Shown one piece after another: positions 48,500 to 55,312 of a DNA stretch of 64,000 bases; the stretch's first letter is position 1; each line of letters starts with the position of its first letter. The notes under the pieces were generated by a model, which worked only from the letters and a program-made list of their open reading frames with translations, was not told the DNA's origin and ran no database searches. Source of the stretch: Paraburkholderia xenovorans LB400 (GTDB lineage: Bacteria; Pseudomonadota; Gammaproteobacteria; Burkholderiales; Burkholderiaceae); NCBI RefSeq assembly GCF_000013645.1, contig NC_007952.1, forward strand, positions 1,054,001 to 1,118,000, written 5' to 3'. The translations under genes were made by a program, and so were the position numbers.

Positions 48500-48629
48500 G
48501 AGGGTATGCGCTAGGCTTCGGCCTAGGACCTCATTGAGGTGACCCTATTAAAGAGCGATCTTCGGGTCGCGGGCTTCGGCCAGTCCCCTGCGGGGGAGTT
48601 AAACTATCCTTAAATCTTCGCATACCCTC
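48500..48629 (+). ncRNA. Structured RNA of the reverse-transcriptase system (retron-like msr/msd or DRT-type)
   Basis: The element is bounded by perfect 11-bp inverted repeats, GAGGGTATGCG (48500-48510) and CGCATACCCTC (48619-48629), like retron a1/a2. Inside are successive hairpins: 48511-48526 (6 bp, cUUCGg), 48528-48540 (5 bp), 48555-48570 (6 bp, cUUCGg), 48572-48581 (3 bp, cUUCGg) and 48584-48597 (5 bp). The last 20 nt before a2 are unpaired and A/T-rich. It is preceded by its own promoter and followed 13 nt later by the SLATT gene. It is the likely template or scaffold for the RT. The exact reverse-transcribed part is not assignable by eye. Confidence 0.75.
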
Positions 48630-48642
48630 ACCTCTGATAACT

Positions 48643-49272
48643 ATGACAACGATTCCCACGCCCCCTGTTGACCCGTTTCAAAAAGCGCGCGAAGCGTTAT
48701 ACAACCGGATTTGGTTTACACGTAAGGCTCGCATTCAATCTGAAAAACGGTTGTTGGAGAATGACTTTCACGCGCAACTAATGCTTCAACTTTTTTCCGC
48801 TTATAGCATCGGACTGTCGATTTATCTCTTGAAATTTCATGCGGTCGGTCTGTCAGACGATGCGGCTAACGTGACATTAATTGTCGTATCTGTTTTGCTA
48901 TTTGGAATTGCTCCATACGTCAGTGCGCGAAATTTTAAGGGTCGTGCAGAGGAATTTAAGGCAGTCTACGTGAAGCTTCAAACTTTGTTGGATGATTTAA
49001 ATCGAATTGAGTGGATGACGTCTGTTCAAGAGGCACACGCTGCGTATGGCGTGGTAGAGAAGGAGTACGCGCGGACGTTGGCAAGCAGTGAAAATCACCT
49101 TGAAATAGATGACGCAGTGAGCCGATATGGTGCGAGAGACATAAGTCGCCCTTTGTCGAAACGCGAGTGCGTAAGCGTGTTTCTATTTTTTTCGAGGCGT
49201 TGGGCTATCTGGCTTGGCGGGTACATTGTGCCGCCTGTGTTCTTTTTCGCGTACCCTATCGTTTTCAAGTGA
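48643..49272 (+). CDS. SLATT-like two-helix membrane effector
   Basis: The product has 209 residues, AT-rich in codon use. An N-terminal helix with a basic patch (YNRIWFTRKARIQSEKRLL) precedes membrane helices at about 45-63 and 75-92. A cytoplasmic helical region (about 97-170) and a third hydrophobic stretch (about 186-207) follow. This matches SLATT (SMODS/SLOG-associated 2TM effector) proteins, thought to form pores that kill infected cells. SLATT proteins beside reverse transcriptases are known from comparative genomics (recalled, not checked). The start has no Shine-Dalgarno and lies 13 nt after the RNA element. The stop is one base before the RT ATG. Confidence 0.75.
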   Translation: MTTIPTPPVDPFQKAREALYNRIWFTRKARIQSEKRLLENDFHAQLMLQLFSAYSIGLSIYLLKFHAVGLSDDAANVTLIVVSVLLFGIAPYVSARNFKGRAEEFKAVYVKLQTLLDDLNRIEWMTSVQEAHAAYGVVEKEYARTLASSENHLEIDDAVSRYGARDISRPLSKRECVSVFLFFSRRWAIWLGGYIVPPVFFFAYPIVFK

Positions 49273-49273
49273 T

Positions 49274-50671
49274 ATGCGCCCCTCAGAAAAATCGTATAAA
49301 GCAATATTCGCAAGCTCGAATCTTAAAAAAATATATGAAGAGCATATAGCGAAGACAAGCGCGATCGGAATTGACCGAATTAATCGGTCCACGTTCGAAA
49401 GGAATTTAAACGCGGAGATTGCTCTCATTAGAAGGAAGGCGGGGAATCGTTCTTATCATTTCTCGCAATTCAAAGAAAAACTAATATCAAAAGGAGCCAA
49501 CAGATTTCCGCGTGTGATTTCTATTGCGACGTTTCGCGATAGAATTACACTTCGCGCTATGTGCGATATTTTGAAAGCTCGATTTGAAGGGCTGCTTGAA
49601 CTAAAAATACCACAAATTGTAATTCATGATCTGAAGCGTGAAGTTGCTTCCGGAAAGTATAACTATTTCATTAAGCTCGACGTACAAAATTTTTATCCTT
49701 CAATTTCCCACGCGATTCTTCGGGAAACTGTGAAGAAGCGGATAAAAAGTGCGAATGTGATATCGCTGCTAGACAGTGCGTTGGAGACGCCTACCGTCGC
49801 TGTAGCAGATAAAGGCAGACGAGCCGAACCGGTGGGTGTGCCGCAGGGGTTGTCAATATCTAACATTCTTGCGGAGATTTTTCTCCATCGGTTCGATATT
49901 TGGATGGAAAAAAAGCTGGGGGTTAAATATTTCAGGTACGTGGATGACGTATTTGCCCTTTGCACATCTGATCCCGCACCTTTTTTTTCTGAGATGAGCC
50001 GCACACTGGAAGGCGATTTTAGCCTGAAAGTTCACGATATCTCGCTTCCTGGCTCGAAGTCCGTTTTCGGTCCCATTGGGGAAGAGTTTTCATTTCTCGG
50101 ATATCTCTTTGTAAATGGTAAGGCGCGCGTCAAAGAACAGTCTATCCAGAGACTGGAAAGTTCGCTGGCTGACGCATTCACAACATACAAATACCGATGT
50201 CAAGAGATAAAGCGAAAGCAAAAAAACAAAAAACTAAGGAGGCAAAATTTGACTTTTGCGAAGAACGTATTGCTATGGCGAGTCAATCTCCGTATCACTG
50301 GTTGCATCTTCGAAAACACCAGGAAGGGATGGGTTTTTTATTTTTCGCAGATTGATGATTCGAGTGTCGAGCAGCTTCACAAACTGGACAAGACAGTTGA
50401 AAGCCTGATGGCGCGATTTAACGTTTCGACAACTAAAAAACTGCGGTCTTTCGTCCGAGTCTATTTTGAATGCCGACGACGTGATCCGACGGAGCGCGGA
50501 TACATACCGAATTTCGATACAACGTCTGTGGCAAGTATGCGACGCATTTTGGAAAGCTATTTTGGACAAAGCGTGAAAGGGCTGTCAGACGCGACGGTGC
50601 GATCGACGTTTTCCTTCCGGATCAGGCGAGCTACTAGAGAGCTGGAACAAGATATCCAAGACATCTCATGA
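49274..50671 (+). CDS. Reverse transcriptase of a retron-like/DRT-like defence system
   Basis: The product has 465 residues, AT-rich. RT motifs in order are IGIDRIN (about 31), FRDRITLRAMCD (about 87), FIKLDVQNFYPSIS with catalytic Asp136, GVPQGLSISNILAEI (188-202), FRYVDDVFAL with YVDD at 222-225, and FSFLGYLF (about 272). All three catalytic Asp positions are present. The C-terminal region (about 320-465) contains NLRITGCIF and KGWVFYFSQIDD. Retron-type NAxxH is not seen and only an ITG stands near the expected VTG, so it may belong to the 'unknown group'/DRT RTs. The ATG at 49274 follows the SLATT stop by one base. Confidence 0.85.
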   Translation: MRPSEKSYKAIFASSNLKKIYEEHIAKTSAIGIDRINRSTFERNLNAEIALIRRKAGNRSYHFSQFKEKLISKGANRFPRVISIATFRDRITLRAMCDILKARFEGLLELKIPQIVIHDLKREVASGKYNYFIKLDVQNFYPSISHAILRETVKKRIKSANVISLLDSALETPTVAVADKGRRAEPVGVPQGLSISNILAEIFLHRFDIWMEKKLGVKYFRYVDDVFALCTSDPAPFFSEMSRTLEGDFSLKVHDISLPGSKSVFGPIGEEFSFLGYLFVNGKARVKEQSIQRLESSLADAFTTYKYRCQEIKRKQKNKKLRRQNLTFAKNVLLWRVNLRITGCIFENTRKGWVFYFSQIDDSSVEQLHKLDKTVESLMARFNVSTTKKLRSFVRVYFECRRRDPTERGYIPNFDTTSVASMRRILESYFGQSVKGLSDATVRSTFSFRIRRATRELEQDIQDIS

Positions 50672-50700
50672 AATGCGTGCTCTGGACCTGATTGGCAACA

Positions 50701-50715
50701 GACGCTTTTAGCGTC
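50701..50715 (+). terminator. Hairpin downstream of the RT gene
   Basis: GACGCT-TTT-AGCGTC is a perfect 6-bp stem with a 3-nt loop, 30 nt after the RT stop. It has no following T-run, so it may be a weak terminator or part of a 3' RNA structure. Confidence 0.35.
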
Positions 50716-51104
50716 GGGGAATGGGGCGAGTTATCCCAATTGTCGGGCTAACGCTTCAGGCGCTGCGACTCGGCGGCAGTGAGTCGCACGACACCCTCGT
50801 ATAGCGGTAAGCGGTCGAGCCGTACGCCCGCGGGGTATGACTAATTCCCAAAGTAATTCCCAAAGGGGGCACCCGTCCGGCTAGGCCATGGCAAGTTCCA
50901 GTTACAAAGTGATTTTCAACGCGCTTGATCGCGAAGACTATTGGCTCCCGCGGGACTGCATTGGTATGAATTGCGTTTGACTCTTCACCGCTCTTCGGTC
51001 GTCACACGGCAATGGACAGCATTCGAAGGCAGAGGAGACGTTCGAGCGTCCGCCAACAATGGCCCTCGAATGGTGGTAGTTGGCCGAACCTCGTCGTGAC
51101 TGCT
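50716..51104. other. Non-coding stretch between the RT and the broken GNAT gene
   Basis: This 389-bp stretch has no supported gene. It contains a short direct repeat (TAATTCCCAAAG, tandem around 50840-50865). I found no tRNA, integrase or IS end. It is probably degraded sequence at the edge of the islet. Confidence 0.4.
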
Positions 51105-51671
51105 CTATATCTGTCGTGCCTCACCGAGCGTCGATTGGTTGGGTATGTGATAGATGACGGACATGTATTTCGGCGTCTCACGCCGTTCCACGATAACGCC
51201 GCCGAGAGATTCGGCGATGCGACGGCTCGGGTAGTTTTCTTCGGCTACCGGGTAGGTGAACCTCGCGACGCCAAGTACCAGGCTTGCCCATCTCGCCACA
51301 AGCCTCACGGCCTCACGGCCTCACGGCCTCACGGCCTCACGACCAAGGCCTTGTTTGTGGAAGTCGTCCCGAATCCAAATGCCCAATTCCGGCGTCGTGC
51401 TCCGAACACGATGGAGTCCGACAAGCCCCAAGAAGCTCCCGTCTTCCCGTTGGCGAATTGCAAATACGAAGTCCGTCCCATCAGATATCGTCAGCAACCA
51501 TCCCTGCCAGATGCGATCAAAGTCCTCCCTGCTAGCGGGTGGATTCCATGACATGAACCGCGTAAGTGAGGGAGTAATGCAGCGAAACGTCACGTCAGCG
51601 TCGTCAGCCGAGAATGGTCGAATCGAAAGCCGCTCTGATTCAATGTGGATTTCGTCCATGCGCATTACCAT
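51105..51671 (-). pseudogene. GNAT acetyltransferase interrupted by octamer-repeat expansion
   Basis: ATG at 51671 has a good GGGAGAAAA ribosome site. The frame encodes a GNAT N-terminus (IHIESERLSIRPFSADDADV) and acetyl-CoA loop (HKQGLGREAV), then hits TGA at codon 117 (51321-51323). Reading the same frame on gives RLVARWASLVLGVARF and YPVAEENYPSRRIAESLGG, the normal GNAT C-terminus, to a stop at 51105. The stop arises inside five copies of an 8-bp repeat. With two copies the gene would be intact, at about 180 residues. It is an amino-group acetyltransferase, probably RimJ/RimL-like, if restored. Confidence 0.75.
51302..51341. repeat. Five-copy octanucleotide tandem repeat
   Basis: GCCTCACG (CGTGAGGC on the gene strand) is repeated five times without error inside the GNAT gene. 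Each unit shifts the frame by 8 nt, and three extra units (24 nt) restore the frame but place TGA in it. The related GNAT remnant at 51778-52008 has a single unit at the same place. Confidence 0.85.
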
Positions 51672-51777
51672 TTTTCTCCCTTTTTGTCTGCCGGCGCCCT
51701 TGGATTGTCCACAATCTACGCTCCTGTGTCGAACGTCCCTTCATGGCCGGCGCATGTCAGTTTGTGGGCCGAACCGC

Positions 51778-52008
51778 TTATACCTCACTCACGACTGGCC
51801 GGCGAGGAATTCGGTAAGCGACGGATATGCACTTTGGTGTCACGCGGCCTTCCACAATGACGCCGCCCAACGATTCGGCGATGCGCCGGCTGGCGCGGTT
51901 CTCTTCGGCAACCGGATAGGTGAAACTGGCACAGCCAATGGTTCGCGTGGCCCAGTGTGCAACCAGGGTGACGGCCTCACGACCAAAACCATTTCGATGA
52001 CGACGGCC
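51778..52008 (-). pseudogene. C-terminal remnant of a second GNAT acetyltransferase
   Basis: The minus frame encodes HRNGFGREAVTLVAHWATRTIGCASFTYP and VAEENRASRRIAESLGGVIVEGRVTP, the acetyl-CoA loop and C-terminus of a GNAT protein, ending in TAA at 51778-51780. An in-frame stop lies just upstream, there is no start codon, and the N-terminal half is missing. It is clearly related to the neighbour at 51105-51671, so this is a decayed tandem paralogue. Confidence 0.65.
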
Positions 52009-52179
52009 GTTCGCGACAGCCGGACCCTTAAGCGCGCCTGATAGTTACTTCAGTCGAAAAAATTCGGGCAGTGCCCCGGTCCATTCTGGATATCGTTTCC
52101 TTTTCAACGCATCGAGCAATCCAGTACCACGGCTATCCATGCTGCCGGTGTCCCTTCCTCGGGAAATCCCTCCCTTATG

Positions 52180-52198
52180 ATTCCCGCTGAATGGGAAT
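52180..52198. promoter_or_regulatory. ATTCCC/GGGAAT inverted repeat upstream of the IclR gene
   Basis: ATTCCC-GCTGAAT-GGGAAT has 6-bp perfect arms and lies about 60 nt before the IclR-type start. It could be its autoregulatory operator. IclR sites are short imperfect palindromes, so this is only suggestive. Confidence 0.3.
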
Positions 52199-52258
52199 TG
52201 TATTTTTGAAATTCGAGAATGATCTGGCATTCTGAGTTCTTGTTGGATCTTGGGTGGC

Positions 52259-53014
52259 GTGATCGTGAACGTGGAACAGGGTGTGACAGGGGCCGAACGG
52301 GTGTTGCTGGTGCTGGCCGCGCTCGCCAGTCATGGCAAGGCGATGTCAGTCAAGGATCTGCTAGCCGTGACCGGGCTCGCGCAAAGCACACTGTACCGTC
52401 AGATTGCGCTGCTCAAGCGTTGGGGTTTTGTCGCCGAAAACGCTGGGTATTACGCGCCCGGTCCGATCAGCTTGCAACTCGCGCTTGGCTTCGATGTGAA
52501 TTCGCTGCTCGTCGAAGCGAGCCGCAGTGAGATGCAGCAGCTCGCGCGCGCGTCGCAGGAAAGCATTGGCCTCGTGGTCGCGGTCAGGCACCAGGTGATG
52601 TGCCTCGAGATGGTCGAGAGCCAGCATTCGTTGCGCTGCTCGTTCGAAAAAGGCCGCGCCGTCCCGCTCAAGGCGGGCGCCTCGGCGAAGTCCCTATTGG
52701 CATTCATGGCAGACAGGGCGCGCGTCGAAGTGCTCGACGGCCTGTTCGACAACGACCCCGCCGGCCGTGCCGCGATTGAAGCAGAACTTCAACAGATTCG
52801 AACCCAAGGCTACGCCGTTAGCGACAGTGAAGTCGACCCGGGCGTGTGGGGCGTCAGCGCCCCGATCTTTCATCACAGTGGACGCGGCGCCGGCAGCAGC
52901 GCGTCGATCACGTTGATGGCGCCATCGACGCGCGCCATCGGACGAGAAAGCCAATTCATCGACGGGACGCTACGTACGGCCCGCGCCATTTCCGAGCATA
53001 TGCAAACCGATTAG
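52259..53014 (+). CDS. IclR-family transcriptional regulator
   Basis: The product has about 251 residues. An N-terminal winged helix (GAERVLLVLAALASHGKAMSVKDLLAVTGLAQSTLYRQIALLKRWGFV) is followed by the IclR effector domain (GRAVPLKAGASAKSLLAFM, DSEVDPGVWGVSAPIF). GTG at 52259 is chosen; GTG at 52265 is equally possible. It lies immediately upstream of the amino-acid ABC transporter and formimidoylglutamase genes on the same strand and is their likely regulator. Its ligand is probably the transported compound or a metabolite of it. Confidence 0.85.
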   Translation: MIVNVEQGVTGAERVLLVLAALASHGKAMSVKDLLAVTGLAQSTLYRQIALLKRWGFVAENAGYYAPGPISLQLALGFDVNSLLVEASRSEMQQLARASQESIGLVVAVRHQVMCLEMVESQHSLRCSFEKGRAVPLKAGASAKSLLAFMADRARVEVLDGLFDNDPAGRAAIEAELQQIRTQGYAVSDSEVDPGVWGVSAPIFHHSGRGAGSSASITLMAPSTRAIGRESQFIDGTLRTARAISEHMQTD

Positions 53015-53098
53015 CGGGACGAAGCTTTTCGATTTCATCCTTCAATTCGGTTCCCGAATCAACCGCATGACTTGATAGAACCACAAGGAGCCTACCCC

Positions 53099-53854
53099 AT
53101 GAAGCTGCAACGACTGTTGTCCCTTGCATGTGTCACGTTCGCCGTGACGTTTGGCGGATTTTCCGGCGCGGCGTCAGCACAAACGCCGGATGTGCTGAAC
53201 GTCGCCACCGACGCCACTTTCCCGCCGATGGAGTACACCGAGAACGGCGCGCGCACCGGCTTTGACGTCGACCTCATGAATGCGCTCGCGAAAGCGATGG
53301 GCAAACGCGTGCAATGGACCGACATTGACTTCAAAGGGCTGATTCCCGGCCTGATCGCGCATCGTTTCGACGCTGCGATCTCTGCCATCTACATTACCGA
53401 CGAGCGCGCGAAAGTGGTCGACTTCACCGATTCGTACTACGCGGGGGGGCTGGCCGTGCTGGTCAAAAGCGATTCGCCGATCAAGACGGTGGCCGATCTG
53501 AACGGCAAGAAAGTCTCGGTCCAGGTGGGCACGAAGTCGGTGAACTTCCTGCGCGATAACTTCCCGCAGATCAATCGCGTCGAGGTCGAGAAGAACCAGG
53601 AAATGTTCGATCTGGTGGGCATCGGCCGTGCCGACGCTGCTGTGACGGGCAAGCCGGCTGCGTATCAGGTTGCGAAAACGCGCACCGGCTTCCGCGTACT
53701 CGACAAAACGCTGACAACCGAAGCCTACGGCATCGCGGTGCGCAAAGACGAGCCGCAGTTGAAGGCAGCTTTCAATACCGCGCTCGCCAGGATCAAGGCT
53801 GACGGCACGTATGCGGCGATCGCCAGGAAGTGGTTCGGCGCGAGTGCGCAATAA
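53099..53854 (+). CDS. Polar amino-acid ABC transporter substrate-binding protein
   Basis: The product has 251 residues. A signal peptide ending ASAQ precedes a type II periplasmic binding fold: VATDATFPPMEYTENGARTGFDVDLMNALAKAMGKRVQWTDIDFKGLIPGLIAHRFDAAISAI, the family pattern of HisJ/ArgT/FliY. AAGGAGCC precedes the ATG at 53099. Substrate binding is inferred from family and context; histidine or its degradation product formiminoglutamate fits the downstream HutG. Confidence 0.88.
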   Translation: MKLQRLLSLACVTFAVTFGGFSGAASAQTPDVLNVATDATFPPMEYTENGARTGFDVDLMNALAKAMGKRVQWTDIDFKGLIPGLIAHRFDAAISAIYITDERAKVVDFTDSYYAGGLAVLVKSDSPIKTVADLNGKKVSVQVGTKSVNFLRDNFPQINRVEVEKNQEMFDLVGIGRADAAVTGKPAAYQVAKTRTGFRVLDKTLTTEAYGIAVRKDEPQLKAAFNTALARIKADGTYAAIARKWFGASAQ

Positions 53855-53871
53855 ACGGCCGGGCAAACGAA

Positions 53872-54540
53872 ATGGAACTTGATTTCTCGCCGGTGATTGC
53901 CGGCTGGCCAGACATCATGCGAGGCACGTTGGTGACGGTCGAAGTGACCGCCGCGTCGCTCGCGCTCAGTTGCGTGCTTGGCCTGTTGATCGGCATCGGC
54001 CGGCTGACGCCGAAGCGGCGCATGGTGTACGGCTTCTGCACCGCGTACCTGACCTTCTTCCGCGGCACGCCATTGCTGGTGCAACTCTTCCTGCTGTTCT
54101 TCGGCCTCCCGCAATTCGGCATTCTGCTACCGGCGTTTGTGTGCGGCATGCTCGGGCTCGGTCTGTATTCGGCGGCTTATGTATCGGAGATCGTGCGCGG
54201 CGCGATTCAGTCGGTCGATCGCGGGCAGATGGAAGCGGCGCGTTCGATCGGCATGTCGGCGGGGCAGGCGATGCGCGCGATCATTCTTCCGCAGGCCATC
54301 GTGCGGATGATCCCGCCGCTCGGCAACGAATTCATCGCGCTGATCAAGAACTCGGCGCTGGTGTCGCTGCTGACAATCGACGATCTGATGCATGAAGGCC
54401 AGAAGATCATCAGCGTGTCGTATCGTTCGCTCGAAGTGTATCTCGCTATCGCGCTGGTGTATCTCGTGTTGACGCAAGCGACCAATTACGCGCTGCATCG
54501 CGTCGAACGTCGTTTGCGTGCTGGAGGAATGGTGCAATGA
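53872..54540 (+). CDS. Polar amino-acid ABC transporter permease
   Basis: The product has 222 residues with five to six membrane helices. HisM/GlnP-type features are FFRGTPLLVQLFLLFFGLPQFGI and the EAA loop QMEAARSIGMSAGQAMRAIILPQAI. ATG at 53872 lies 18 bp after the binding-protein stop. Its 3' end overlaps the ATPase gene by 4 nt (ATGA). It probably forms a homodimer, since only one permease gene is present. Confidence 0.88.
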   Translation: MELDFSPVIAGWPDIMRGTLVTVEVTAASLALSCVLGLLIGIGRLTPKRRMVYGFCTAYLTFFRGTPLLVQLFLLFFGLPQFGILLPAFVCGMLGLGLYSAAYVSEIVRGAIQSVDRGQMEAARSIGMSAGQAMRAIILPQAIVRMIPPLGNEFIALIKNSALVSLLTIDDLMHEGQKIISVSYRSLEVYLAIALVYLVLTQATNYALHRVERRLRAGGMVQ

Positions 54541-55312
54541 ATACCGTGGCCAAAGTCAGTGAGCCTATCGTCAGCATTCGCGGGCTGACCAAATCGTTCG
54601 GCTCGCATACCGTGCTCAACGGCATCGATTTCGATATCCAGCCGCAGCAGGTCGTGGTGGTGATCGGGCCGAGCGGCTCGGGCAAGAGTACATTTCTACG
54701 CTGCTGTAATGGACTCGAACAAGCAGAAGGCGGCACGATCGACATTTGTGGGCATCGGCTAGTCGACCAGGGCGAGATGCTCAAAGAGCGTTCGCTGAAC
54801 GCGCTGCGCACCGAAGTCGGCATGGTGTTTCAGTCGTTCAATCTATTTCCGCACCTGTCGGTGCTGCATAACATCACCGTGGGGCCGCGCATGTTGCGTG
54901 GCGCCAGCAAGGCGCAGGCCGAAGCGACTGCGATCGCGTTGCTGGAGAAGTCGGACTCGCACACAAGGCGCATGTGATGCCGGCGAGTCTGTCGGGCGGT
55001 CAGAAGCAGCGGGTTGCGATTGCTCGCGCGCTAGCGATGCAGCCGCGGGTGATGCTGTTCGATGAGCCCACATCCGCCCTCGATCCCGAACTGGTCGGCG
55101 AAGTGCTGCAAGTGATGAAACTGCTCGCGAGCGAAGGCATGACGATGGTGGTAGTCACACACGAAATGGGCTTCGCGAAGGAAGTCGCCGATGTGGTGGT
55201 CGTGATGGACGGCGGTGTGATCGTCGAAGCGGGGCCGCCCGCGGAGATTTTCTCTGCGCCATCACAGCCGCGCACACGCGCATTCCTGCAGGCGGTGCTG
55301 TCACGCGCATGA
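54537..55312 (+). pseudogene. Amino-acid ABC transporter ATPase, single-base frameshift
   Basis: The first frame (54537-54977) encodes Walker A GPSGSGKST and Q-loop MVFQSFNLFPHLS and ends early. The second (through 55312) has LSGGQKQRVAIARALA, Walker B VMLFDEPTSALDPE and THEMGFAKEVAD. Between them, GAGAAG-TCGGAC lacks one base: inserting G after 54950 gives LLEKVGLAHKAHVMPASLSGG, the normal GlnQ/HisP sequence. So it is a one-base deletion (or sequencing error) in an otherwise full-length gene of about 258 codons. It overlaps hutG by 4 nt. If real, the importer lacks a working ATPase. Confidence 0.85.

Noticed and set aside
48511..48597. UUCG hairpins as simple transcription terminators of the PAP2 side
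   Set aside because: They have no T-runs, are on the RT-system strand, and are enclosed by a perfect long-range inverted repeat with a promoter just upstream.
51302..51341. CRISPR-like repeat array
   Set aside because: The units are contiguous 8-bp repeats with no spacers and lie inside a coding frame.
51012..51551. 179-codon plus-strand frame over the GNAT gene
   Set aside because: It is antisense to a recognisable acetyltransferase and contains the octamer repeat as Pro/His/Gly-rich nonsense.
52045..52230. 61-codon minus frame before the IclR gene
   Set aside because: No family match, no convincing ribosome site, and it lies in a probable promoter region.
54940..54980. Programmed -1 frameshift in the ABC ATPase gene
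   Set aside because: No slippery heptamer or downstream structure is evident; a single missing base restores the exact family sequence, so deletion or sequencing error is simpler.
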